Origin: Lachnospiraceae bacterium P6A3
GTDB lineage: Bacteria > Bacillota > Clostridia > Lachnospirales > Lachnospiraceae
Direction of reading: 5' to 3'
DNA length: 64,000 nt
Assembly (NCBI GenBank): GCA_000702085.1
Contig: JNKP01000004.1
Coordinates: 1-64,000, forward strand
Positions within the stretch are counted from its first letter, which is position 1. Every line of letters begins with the position of its first letter. The notes under the pieces were generated by a model that had not been told where the DNA came from, searched no databases, and saw only the letters and a list, made by a program, of their open reading frames with translations. Positions 7,300 through 15,490 of this stretch are shown in pieces. The translations under genes and the position numbers were made by a program.

Positions 7300-7971
7300 T
7301 CAGCCCACTTTTTCCTCGGTCAAATGACCATTTTCCATTCTGTACAGAATATCGGCCCTTTCTTCCACATGACTGTCATGTGTTATCAAAAGTATTCCTT
7401 TTCCTTCGTCAGCCTGTTTTCTGAAAGCATCCATGATCCTTGATGCATTTTCAGGATCAAGCTCTCCGGTGGGTTCATCTGCGAAAATATAATCATGATC
7501 TCCGGATATTGCCCTTACAACAGCTGCTCTCTTCATTTCTCCGCCTGACAGTGAGCTGGGAAATACATCCATAAGGTCTTCTATTCCCAGATCCTTAATA
7601 TAAAATGCCAGCCTTTCTTCATCAGCTGCTCCTCCGGAAAAACTCTGCTGAAGCTTTATATTCTCCCGCACGGTAAGACCGCCTATAAGACTCTGTACCT
7701 GAGGAACAATTCCTATCTTTTCTCCGCGGATTTTATCCCTCTCTTTGTTTTTAAGGCATGGCAGTTCCACATCATCGATATGCACCGTCCCGTTCTCGGG
7801 AACTATCATTCCCGCAAGGATATTTAAAAGAGTGCTTTTCCCACTTCCCGAATTTCCCGTAACAACGGTAATCTTACCCCTTGGGATTGATATACTTACA
7901 TCATCCACAGCCCGGAAAGTTTTTCCCCGTCTTTCATATTCTTTTGTTATGTTCACGGATTCAATTGACAT
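7300..7971 (-). CDS. MacB/LolD-type ABC transporter ATP-binding protein
   Basis: A 223-residue ATPase with Walker A TGNSGSGKST, Q-loop PQVQSLIGG, signature LSGGEMKR, Walker B YIFADEPTGELDP and switch His in LLITHDSH. The FADEPTG form of Walker B is typical of the MacB/LolD/FtsE group, whose partners are FtsX-type permeases; one is encoded one base upstream. It is the last gene of the nitrogenase-like operon. Such pairs do not import small solutes with a binding protein; they usually act on lipoproteins, peptides or envelope substrates by mechanotransmission. Its role here is unknown. Confidence 0.88.
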   Translation of the reverse strand: MSIESVNITKEYERRGKTFRAVDDVSISIPRGKITVVTGNSGSGKSTLLNILAGMIVPENGTVHIDDVELPCLKNKERDKIRGEKIGIVPQVQSLIGGLTVRENIKLQQSFSGGAADEERLAFYIKDLGIEDLMDVFPSSLSGGEMKRAAVVRAISGDHDYIFADEPTGELDPENASRIMDAFRKQADEGKGILLITHDSHVEERADILYRMENGHLTEEKVG

Positions 7972-7972
7972 A

Positions 7973-9178
7973 TCAGTTTTCTCCGTCCCTCATAAGAACA
8001 TAGCAATCCGTCTTTCCGGCTTTCGCTCCGGCGATGATGCCGGGAAGAGCTCCGCTTATTAAAGTGATCAGAATTGATAACAGCGATACTTTGATAATAC
8101 CGGGCAGGCCGGGGCCATAATAAGGAAGGCCTATTGCGTCGGCTACATTTACGCTGAAAGGAAAAACAGCCAGTGATGCCAGAATTATTCCAAGAACCGC
8201 TCCGGCACACGACATGATGATATTCTCAAGAAGTATAAGTCTGAGTATCCAGCTTTCGGATGCGCCCATCATTCTGAGAACCGCCCATTCCTTTCGTCTG
8301 GCATTTACACGGAATACACTCAGTATTGCCGTTACCAGTGTGACTATAATTTCCATAATCCATGTTATGATCGTCAGTATTTTGGAGATTATTCCGATTC
8401 CGTCCGTAACGGAAGAAATCATATTCTTGCTCTGTACAACACTTACAAGACTGTTTCTTGATATTCTACCCGCGATGACATCAGCATCCGCACCGTCTTC
8501 CACACGTATAAGAAATGCGGATACATATCTGTCCGTAATACCGGCATCCGAGCCATCTCCGAATTCTATACCCTTCTCACGTGCATCTGCAATCATCTGT
8601 TCCATAACATCAAATGTTACATAAACAGACTTATCCATTCCGGTTCCGGTTCTGTTCAGCCTGGCTTTTACATCATACGTTCTTCCGAAAAATGTCAGAG
8701 TATTATTTCCGTCAAGCGCAATGTTTGCTCCCGCTATCAGATCTCCGTTTCCAAGCTGAAGTGAATAATCCTCTGAAATCCACGGTGATGTTACAAAATC
8801 AGTTTCAGGATCATATCCGATTATCTGAATCGGGACACTGCAGCAGGATGCATTTAGGCTTGCCAGATATATGACCGGCGTTACCTCTTCAATTCCGTCC
8901 ATCGAACGGAGTTCATCCTCCAGGCTTCTGTCCATCGAACACTCAACCGGTTCTCCGCTAAGCAATATTCCCTGATAGCCGGTTTCGGAGCCCTTGGGAA
9001 CAACGGCTATATCCGCGCCCAGCCTCTCCCGAAGATTTCCCAACCCTCTTGTAAGACTTGTGTCGAGTATACGTCCCGCAAATACGGTAAAAGATAAGAG
9101 AAGTGCAAACAGAAAAACTGCAGATCCTCCGATCGAACCGTATATCAGTTTTTTTAATGCTACTTCTCTTATCTTCAA
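7973..9178 (-). CDS. FtsX/MacB-type ABC transporter permease
   Basis: A 401-residue membrane protein: one N-terminal membrane helix (about 12-35), a large extracytoplasmic domain (about 40-265) and three C-terminal helices, as in MacB-type permeases. The external domain has an adjacent cysteine pair in ASLNASCCSVPIQIIGYDPE and another cysteine in EPVECSMD, which could bind metal or form disulfides. Translation appears to begin at a TTG codon with only a moderate AAGGTA ribosome site. It sits 7 bases after the DUF4418 gene and one base before its ATPase. DUF4418 proteins and this type of permease recur together in Clostridia, as I recall; the substrate is not known. Confidence 0.82.
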   Translation of the reverse strand: MKIREVALKKLIYGSIGGSAVFLFALLLSFTVFAGRILDTSLTRGLGNLRERLGADIAVVPKGSETGYQGILLSGEPVECSMDRSLEDELRSMDGIEEVTPVIYLASLNASCCSVPIQIIGYDPETDFVTSPWISEDYSLQLGNGDLIAGANIALDGNNTLTFFGRTYDVKARLNRTGTGMDKSVYVTFDVMEQMIADAREKGIEFGDGSDAGITDRYVSAFLIRVEDGADADVIAGRISRNSLVSVVQSKNMISSVTDGIGIISKILTIITWIMEIIVTLVTAILSVFRVNARRKEWAVLRMMGASESWILRLILLENIIMSCAGAVLGIILASLAVFPFSVNVADAIGLPYYGPGLPGIIKVSLLSILITLISGALPGIIAGAKAGKTDCYVLMRDGEN

Positions 9179-9185
9179 ATTCTTT

Positions 9186-9596
9186 TTACCTTGATTTATT
9201 TTCTACGGATATGTCTCTTAAGGTCAGAAGCGCAAGTATAACCGAAATAACTATATCCAGCGCTCCGATCACTATAAGTGCGGGTTTGGTTGATGATACG
9301 CAGTGCATCATCGGGCTTCCGCACACACCGATTATCGCTGTCGGAATAAGTATTATCACAAGCCCCAGTATTGCCTGAACAGCGGACAGAGCCAGCTTAA
9401 CCTTGTTCTTGTCAATAAGGATTATTGCGATTCCGACTAAAGCAGCAATAATACCTACTGCAATTTCCGCATTCGCGGTATAGTAACACTTCATCTTCAT
9501 TTCCGCTGCAGAGCATACGGGAAAGATCGTTCTGGGTCCGATTGCCGCAAGCAGTCCGAGTACTGCCGTAATAACGGCAAGAATCTTATTTTTCAC
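9186..9596 (-). CDS. DUF4418 four-helix membrane protein
   Basis: A 136-residue integral membrane protein with four hydrophobic segments (about 7-24, 44-62, 70-90, 107-125). Cysteines lie in external-loop positions (FPVCSAAEMKMKCYYTANAE and GVCGSPMMHC), matching DUF4418, a family of unknown function. Translation starts at GTG, 7 bases after GGAGA. It precedes the FtsX-type permease by 7 bases and follows the TauB-like ATPase by 12. The conserved cysteines and histidine suggest metal or thiol binding at the membrane surface, but no function is established. Confidence 0.75.
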   Translation of the reverse strand: MKNKILAVITAVLGLLAAIGPRTIFPVCSAAEMKMKCYYTANAEIAVGIIAALVGIAIILIDKNKVKLALSAVQAILGLVIILIPTAIIGVCGSPMMHCVSSTKPALIVIGALDIVISVILALLTLRDISVENKSR

Positions 9597-9608
9597 GTTT
9601 GGTTCTCC

Positions 9609-10403
9609 TTAGATCATATATTCAATATTTTCTTCCTGATGAGCAAGATCCAGCTTCTCCAGGATGTGATTCCTGTAATAGGTAAAGTTTTTATCGCTTC
9701 TGTTTCTGGGGTAAGGAAGATCTATATTAAGGCTTTCGATAACTCTTCCAGGTCTTGGAGACATAATGATAACTCTCTGAGACAGATATATTGCCTCGTC
9801 AACATCGTGTGTTATGAGTATCATAGTGTTTTCTTCCGTTTTCCAGAGATCTATGAGAGCATCCTGTATATTCATTCTCGTAAACGCATCAAGCGCGCCG
9901 AGGGGCTCATCAAGGAGAAGTACATCCGGTTCATTTGCCAGAGCTCTTACAAGTGCAACTCTCTGGCTCATTCCTCCCGAAAGCTGATTTGGATACGTCT
10001 TCTTGAACTTCTCCAGTCCGACCTGCTTTAACAGTCTTTCCGCCAGTTCGATCTTGGAATTATCCTTTAACTTACCTGTGGATTTTAATCCGAATAATAT
10101 ATTGTCCCAAACGGTAAGCCAGGGAAAAAGTGCGTGATTCTGGAAGACAAGTCCTCTCTTTTCACTTGTTCCCGTAATAGGCTCGCCATCAAAGATAACT
10201 ACGCCCAGTGTGGGCTTCTCAAGACCTGCGATGATCCTGAGCATTGTGGATTTTCCGCATCCGCTGGCACCCACTATGGATACAAATTCTCCGGGTTTGA
10301 TCGACAGATTAATATGATCCAGTGCGGTCAGCGTCTGTTCTTCTTCACTTCTTCTGAAGATCTTCGATACATCTTTTATCTCTATGTTTCCGACTGCCAT
10401 CAT
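9609..10403 (-). CDS. TauB/SsuB/NrtD-like ABC transporter ATP-binding protein
   Basis: A 264-residue ATPase of the nitrate/sulfonate/taurine family. Motifs: Walker A GASGCGKST, Q-loop VFQNHALFPWLTV, signature LSGGMSQR, Walker B VLLLDEPLGALD and the ITHDVDEA switch. The FPWLTVWDN segment and HDVDEAIYLS are typical of TauB/SsuB. It overlaps the permease gene by 4 bases. Together with 10400-12565 it forms a complete importer inside the nitrogenase-like operon, so its cargo is likely the substrate of that enzyme; an organosulfur anion fits the family, but thiamine precursors, nitrate or other small molecules are also carried by relatives. Confidence 0.9.
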   Translation of the reverse strand: MMAVGNIEIKDVSKIFRRSEEEQTLTALDHINLSIKPGEFVSIVGASGCGKSTMLRIIAGLEKPTLGVVIFDGEPITGTSEKRGLVFQNHALFPWLTVWDNILFGLKSTGKLKDNSKIELAERLLKQVGLEKFKKTYPNQLSGGMSQRVALVRALANEPDVLLLDEPLGALDAFTRMNIQDALIDLWKTEENTMILITHDVDEAIYLSQRVIIMSPRPGRVIESLNIDLPYPRNRSDKNFTYYRNHILEKLDLAHQEENIEYMI

Positions 10404-11428
10404 ACACCTCCGTCCTGCCAGCGAAGAACTCTCTTTCTAACGAGTCCGAGCAATGAATTTACAAGTATGAAGGTGATACAGATGAGTATGATTGCGCCAT
10501 ACATCTTGGTAAAATCACCCCATCCTTTCTGCCAGTTAATGTACCATCCGAGTCCTGCTTCAACGCCCATCATCTCGGCAACCACAAGGGTCAGACATGC
10601 TATGCTCATTCCCTGAGTAAGTCCTGTGAATATTCCCGGCATTGATGCAGGGATGACTACTCTTGTAAGTATTCCCAATTTATCCGTGCCCAGAGTCTCT
10701 GCGGCTTCATAGTAATGTTTCTGCACATTCTGCACTCCGGTCATAGCGGAAATCGTTACCGGAAACCACACGCCGAGTCCGATCAGAAATGCCGCTCCTC
10801 CGAAAAGCGATGATGCAAGCATCATTACTATGGGCATATATGTGGTTGTAGGTATTGCGCCAAGCACTTTGGTTATCGGCTGTATCCAATACTGGACCTT
10901 CTTCGACCAGCCCGCCAGTATTCCGCAGGCAAGTCCGATGGAAACACCTGCAAAATAACCGGTGAACATAAGCTTGAGCGAATGATATACGCACTCCCAG
11001 AGTTTGCTCCTGTCAGACACCATCGCATCAAGTACTCTTCCCACCCAGGGAAAATACGGAAGCGCAAGCACCCCGTATTTGAGCGTTGCAAGGTCATAAG
11101 CCATAAGAACTATTGTGATTGCGGTATATAATGCGCTTTTAAATCTGAATTTTTCATATGCCTTGAATGAAAAATATGACGCTACTATTCTTACCGCATA
11201 GATAATGGCGAGCAGACCGATCAGACCTGCGTAGACCCTGGAAGGCTTAAGATTTTTCGTGCCCGGAAAAAAGAGATGCTCAATCAGATGAAGCAGCGTA
11301 AAGATCAGAGGCAGAAATATCGTAACCCTTCTTAAGAATTTATCTGTTTTAGTCAGATCCTTCTGTTCAAGAAGTGACAGTTCTCTTTCAGAGATATTCT
11401 TGTTTTTGATTTCAGTCTGTTCTGCCAT
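10400..11428 (-). CDS. TauC/SsuC-like ABC transporter permease with N-terminal extension
   Basis: A 342-residue permease. The C-terminal 260 residues are a normal BPD_transp_1 domain with the loop AAETLGTDKLGILTRVVIPA. The N-terminal ~90 residues add a charged cytoplasmic segment and two further hydrophobic helices (about 35-52 and 66-86) that SsuC and TauC lack. It follows the binding-protein gene by 15 bases and overlaps the ATPase gene, so the three are translated together. Homodimeric channel inferred. Confidence 0.88.
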   Translation of the reverse strand: MAEQTEIKNKNISERELSLLEQKDLTKTDKFLRRVTIFLPLIFTLLHLIEHLFFPGTKNLKPSRVYAGLIGLLAIIYAVRIVASYFSFKAYEKFRFKSALYTAITIVLMAYDLATLKYGVLALPYFPWVGRVLDAMVSDRSKLWECVYHSLKLMFTGYFAGVSIGLACGILAGWSKKVQYWIQPITKVLGAIPTTTYMPIVMMLASSLFGGAAFLIGLGVWFPVTISAMTGVQNVQKHYYEAAETLGTDKLGILTRVVIPASMPGIFTGLTQGMSIACLTLVVAEMMGVEAGLGWYINWQKGWGDFTKMYGAIILICITFILVNSLLGLVRKRVLRWQDGGV

Positions 11429-11443
11429 TACCTTTTCTCCGTT

Positions 11444-12565
11444 TTATTCGATCTTGGTCAGATCGAATTTTACAAGGAACTGATCTTCCGCATTTGACAG
11501 ATCGAAATCTGCGGGAAGAAGTCCGAGATCTATATATTCCTGTCCTATAACATTTGTTGTACCGACAAGTTCTTTGGTTCCGAATCCGTAGTGAAGAAGA
11601 TTGATGAGTTCAATTCCCATTTCCCTGGTACATGAAATGTACTGCTGATCGATAAGAAGATCTACAGCCTGCTCACGATTCTCTTCGCTTGCTTCAAGCC
11701 ATCTGGATGCTCTGTAAACGGCTCTTGTGATCTTGTATACGGTTACGGGATTCTGTTCAACAAAGTCCCTGCTGAAACCGAGTGAACAGCAAACCTCGCC
11801 TTCGAAATCGGGATCGTAATCCTGTGAACGGATGATTTTTGTATAACCTGCTTCAACGAAATTGTAGATAAGCTCATCGCTTGCGATGATGGCATCAACC
11901 TGTCCTTCCTGAAGTGCAGCAAGAAGAGTTCCGGCATCAAGAGCAACCCAGGTAAAATCATCTGTGGTAAATCCGTCGTGATTGATAAATCTGAGTCCGA
12001 TGTTATGGAAAATTCCTCCGATTCCTCCTGCAACACCGATTCTCATGCCTTTCTCAAATCCGTCAAATTCGGAATCGACAAGAGCTGCAGCTGAAGCGCA
12101 TCCGGAGTGAAGAGCGAGTGTACTTACCACTTCCTCTCCGTTCTGATAATAAAGGAGCCAGTCGGATAAGAATCCTATAGCTACGGTAAGATTACCTGAG
12201 GCAAGAGCATCCCTTGCGGCATCGCCGGAGATCTGTACGAATTCAAATGACTCAATTCCTTCGTCTTCTACAAATCCGAGATACTTTGCTACAGGAAGAG
12301 CTACGGGGCAAAGTGAACCGGTATAGTTAACAGTTATGGTCTGTCCGTATGCGGGTTCCTTCTCATAAAGTGCATTGAGTTCTTCTTCGCTGAGCGCCGA
12401 ATAATCTATAAGTCCGTCAGAGTTGATAACTGCTCCTTCTGCCTGTCCGAGTGCAAGTCCGGATGATGAAGAGCCGGAGCTTTCGCTCCCTCCGCCGCTA
12501 CAGCCCGTGAGAAGTAATACCCCCGCAGAGAATAATGCCATTAGTTTTGCAGATACTTTTTTCAT
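11444..12565 (-). CDS. NMT1/TauA-like substrate-binding lipoprotein
   Basis: A 373-residue lipoprotein with lipobox LLTGC, a Gly/Ser linker and an NMT1/SsuA-like binding domain (KYLGFVEDEGIESFEFV, ASGNLTVAIGFLSDWLLYY, VAGGIGGIFHNIGLRFI, LLAALQEGQVDAIIASDE). This fold binds sulfonates, taurine, nitrate or pyrimidine precursors in known members. It follows the NifD-like gene by 24 bases with a GGAGAAAG ribosome site. The location makes it the probable capture protein for the substrate of the nitrogenase-like enzyme; the ligand is inference. Confidence 0.88.
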   Translation of the reverse strand: MKKVSAKLMALFSAGVLLLTGCSGGGSESSGSSSSGLALGQAEGAVINSDGLIDYSALSEEELNALYEKEPAYGQTITVNYTGSLCPVALPVAKYLGFVEDEGIESFEFVQISGDAARDALASGNLTVAIGFLSDWLLYYQNGEEVVSTLALHSGCASAAALVDSEFDGFEKGMRIGVAGGIGGIFHNIGLRFINHDGFTTDDFTWVALDAGTLLAALQEGQVDAIIASDELIYNFVEAGYTKIIRSQDYDPDFEGEVCCSLGFSRDFVEQNPVTVYKITRAVYRASRWLEASEENREQAVDLLIDQQYISCTREMGIELINLLHYGFGTKELVGTTNVIGQEYIDLGLLPADFDLSNAEDQFLVKFDLTKIE

Positions 12566-12589
12566 TTTCTTTCTCCTCTTTTCTTAGTT

Positions 12590-14125
12590 CTAATCTTTTA
12601 CATATGCGAAGGGATCCTTCTCATACCAGGATTTCTTATAAGGGAATTTCACGTGCTTGGATACTTCTTTTACATAAGAATCATTCTCAAGTGCAAATGC
12701 AAGCTGCCTTGCCACCTGGAATACTCCGTTATATCCAAAATATGCTCCGCCAACGTCAAATTCGGGTACTGTTACCGCACCAAGCTTTGCGGGCTCCGAT
12801 AAGCCGTTTGCATGACACAGTACGATATCCGGCTTATATGTTTTGACCTGATTTACAAACTCGTAAGGCTGGTCACTTATTACTACAGGAACATCGGGAT
12901 GATCCTTGGTAAGTTCTTCAAATGAAGGCTCTGCGTTCGAGTCATACAGAAGTCCTATAACAGATACGATCTCCATTCCGAGGTCATCATGTATAAGTGA
13001 TGCCTCAACCGCGCTTCTTACGGCACCTCCTGAGATCATTACACGCTTGCCTTTAAGTTTTTCTTTGAAAGGTTCGATTGCTTCGAGAACAAGTTTCTCT
13101 TCATAATCCGCAAGTCTTTCCGCTTCTGCCTTAAGTCCGAAGTGTTCTCCGATATCCACAAGCCACTTTCTGGTTGCCTTAAGTCCGAGAGGCATTCCCA
13201 TATAGTAGGGAACATCGTATTTATCTTTCAGATACTTTACGAAGTAATCGTCATGCATCCAGCAGAGACTTACATTAAGAGCCGCCTCGGAAACGAATCT
13301 GATTTTATCCGCATTACTGTATTCGGGAAGTACATTTACATTCAGATTGAGTCCGTTAAGGATTCTGGTAAGTTCGTTTTCATCCTGAGGTCCCATGGAC
13401 TCGAGAGTCATGACATTTACGGTATACTTCTTTTTATATTCATAACCCGCTGCCAGGAATCCGGAATTAGGATCTGCAGGATTCAAAGGAACATAATCCT
13501 TATACGCTATTGGTTCAAGCTTAATATGTCTGATCAATGAATGATAGAAAGCATCATATGCACTGGATACATACTTTGATCTGAATCCCGGACAATGAAT
13601 TGCAGTAACCTGTGCCGAAACCACTTTACTTTCATCGGATACTATCTTCTCAACATCATCACCGATTATGTTAGGTGCACAGGTTGAAAGTACAAAGATG
13701 AATTCCGGTCTGAATGTTTTGTCAGCATATTCGATTGCTTCCCTGAGCTTCTTCTCACCGCCGTTTACGATCTCGGTGGTTGAAAGATTTGTCGAAATCC
13801 AGTTAACCGGCTTAGGGACTAGTCCTCTTGCAGTTTTTCCCGCATTGGTAGAATTTGTTACCATATGTATCTGATGACCGCATCCTATAGGACCATGCAT
13901 TATGAGAACAGTGTTCTCAATGGGTGCCGACATCATTACGGACAGGAACATCTGGCATGCGGAGCTTCCCTGCCAGAAATCTCTGTCTCTTCCTTTGAGA
14001 CAGCAGTTTCTCGAACATTCAAGAAGATCACAGCTGCATCCGTGATATGTGTCAGTCGCTTCAAGCCTTTCCTCTCTGGTAGGAGGTATGGCTTTTTCTA
14101 CATATTTATTCTCAAGTTCGCTCAT
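12590..14125 (-). CDS. NifD-like catalytic alpha subunit of a nitrogenase-like reductase
   Basis: A 511-residue oxidoreductase/nitrogenase component 1 protein. It keeps the three P-cluster cysteines: C57 (GSSAC), C82 (HGPIGCG) and C149 (STCAPNIIGDD). It also keeps C288 in LNVSLCWMHDDYFVKYLKDK, aligned with NifD Cys275, which binds the active-site cofactor. By eye alignment the residues equivalent to NifD Gln191 and His195 are V186 and Y190 (CPGFRSKYVSSAY), and His442 is a proline in TVPEFDVGGAYFGYNG. So metallocofactor binding is plausible but dinitrogen reduction is not. An unusual cysteine-rich N-terminus (C30, C32, C37, C41, C42) might hold an extra Fe-S cluster. It follows the NifK-like gene by 8 bases. 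A NifE-like scaffold role is possible but no other D subunit is present. Confidence 0.85.
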   Translation of the reverse strand: MSELENKYVEKAIPPTREERLEATDTYHGCSCDLLECSRNCCLKGRDRDFWQGSSACQMFLSVMMSAPIENTVLIMHGPIGCGHQIHMVTNSTNAGKTARGLVPKPVNWISTNLSTTEIVNGGEKKLREAIEYADKTFRPEFIFVLSTCAPNIIGDDVEKIVSDESKVVSAQVTAIHCPGFRSKYVSSAYDAFYHSLIRHIKLEPIAYKDYVPLNPADPNSGFLAAGYEYKKKYTVNVMTLESMGPQDENELTRILNGLNLNVNVLPEYSNADKIRFVSEAALNVSLCWMHDDYFVKYLKDKYDVPYYMGMPLGLKATRKWLVDIGEHFGLKAEAERLADYEEKLVLEAIEPFKEKLKGKRVMISGGAVRSAVEASLIHDDLGMEIVSVIGLLYDSNAEPSFEELTKDHPDVPVVISDQPYEFVNQVKTYKPDIVLCHANGLSEPAKLGAVTVPEFDVGGAYFGYNGVFQVARQLAFALENDSYVKEVSKHVKFPYKKSWYEKDPFAYVKD

Positions 14126-14133
14126 ATTTCCTC

Positions 14134-15480
14134 CTATCTGCCTGAAACCGGAACGGTAATAAGGTCGGTCAAAAGATTAAGTCCGCCGTTATATCCGGAA
14201 TATCCTCTGTATGTGATAACTCTGTTTGAAACGGGATAGGATAATGCAAAGTACAATGCTCCGATATCCTGCGCCGCATACTTTTCAAGCGAGCTACCTA
14301 CTATGTAAAGAGGACCGTGCTGGTCAAAATACCTCTGACCCTGATTGCGTGCGTGTCTTTTGTTAAGTGCCCACGCTATCTGTTTCGTATCCGATTCTCT
14401 GATAAGTTCACCGGGAGTTTCGGATGCTTTGAATGCTTCTTCGAATTTCCTTGCTCTGGGTTTGGTAAGAAGATCCGTTACAAAAACATCATCAACCTTC
14501 CATCCGAGTTCCCCCTTCAGAAACTTAGCAATAGGAATTGCGTAATTGGAATTGGTGACTGTAGCTCCGTAATAGAAAAACTGTGAGTTGATCACAAGAT
14601 CCAGTGTTTTGATAAAGTAGTTGTAATATCTCTCTTCCTCTGCCTCGATAACCCTCTCGAGAAGATCCTTATCTATATCGATGTGTTCCGCAAGTTCTCT
14701 GAGAAAAGCGGTTGTCTGCACCGATCCGATGGGAAGATCCGTAACCCAGGCCGGAATATCATGTTTATCTTCAAACTTTTTTTCGAAGTCCACTCCCCAT
14801 ACTCTGGAAAAATGTATGTTCAGCGATGCCTTTGATGCACTGAGTATATTCTCGAAGGTCTGGTCGGGTGTGAAGAATGTATTTACCTTAAGTCCGACGC
14901 TTTCAAGAATTCTTTTTATTTCTTCAAGATCGCCTCTGTAGGAAGGATCAAAATTCGGTATAAGCCCGAATATATTTACAAGCTTTGGATCTTTTTCATC
15001 CGAAACAGGTACAAAGCCGTTAAAGAGTCCGTCCAAAACTCTCTCATATCCGGAATATGCATCTCCTTCAAAGCTGGGAGTGTTTATTCCGATAACAGGA
15101 GTTTCCGCATCCGCAAACTCATCCACTACTGCCTGTACATCATCACCGATGATCTCGGTCATACATCCCGTTACTACGACGAAAAGCTTTGCTTCCAGGA
15201 GTTCCTGTGCGGATTTGATCTCCTGTCTGAGTCTGTCGGTTCCTCCGAAAACGACATTTCTTTCTCTTACTGCGCTTGAAGGTGTCTGTGTACCTCCGCA
15301 ATAACCTTCACCGTTATATCCCGAAAGTGTTCCTATAGATCCTGTCAGGTTTCCGGCACATCCTTCCGCTGCATGTGATATCGCAATCACATCAGGCAGA
15401 GAAGAAAGAGTCGCCAGCGCACCACCCTGTGCACAGGTCGTTCTAGGTCTTTCTACGATTCCTTTAGCTGAATTTCCCAT
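14134..15480 (-). CDS. NifK-like beta subunit of a nitrogenase-like reductase
   Basis: A 448-residue partner of the NifD-like protein. Its N-terminus carries the three P-cluster cysteines in NifK spacing: C16 (RPRTTC), C41 (ISHAAEGC) and C106 (VVTGCMTEIIGDD); NVVFGGTDRLRQEI matches the NifK FGG motif. It lacks the long N-terminal arm of true NifK (about 520 residues), as do most nitrogenase-like homologues. Gene order is H, cysK, K, D rather than H, D, K. It follows cysK by 10 bases and has a GAGGTGA ribosome site. Expected to form an alpha2beta2 complex reduced by the NifH-like protein. Confidence 0.87.
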   Translation of the reverse strand: MGNSAKGIVERPRTTCAQGGALATLSSLPDVIAISHAAEGCAGNLTGSIGTLSGYNGEGYCGGTQTPSSAVRERNVVFGGTDRLRQEIKSAQELLEAKLFVVVTGCMTEIIGDDVQAVVDEFADAETPVIGINTPSFEGDAYSGYERVLDGLFNGFVPVSDEKDPKLVNIFGLIPNFDPSYRGDLEEIKRILESVGLKVNTFFTPDQTFENILSASKASLNIHFSRVWGVDFEKKFEDKHDIPAWVTDLPIGSVQTTAFLRELAEHIDIDKDLLERVIEAEEERYYNYFIKTLDLVINSQFFYYGATVTNSNYAIPIAKFLKGELGWKVDDVFVTDLLTKPRARKFEEAFKASETPGELIRESDTKQIAWALNKRHARNQGQRYFDQHGPLYIVGSSLEKYAAQDIGALYFALSYPVSNRVITYRGYSGYNGGLNLLTDLITVPVSGR

Positions 15481-15490
15481 TTGTCACCTC

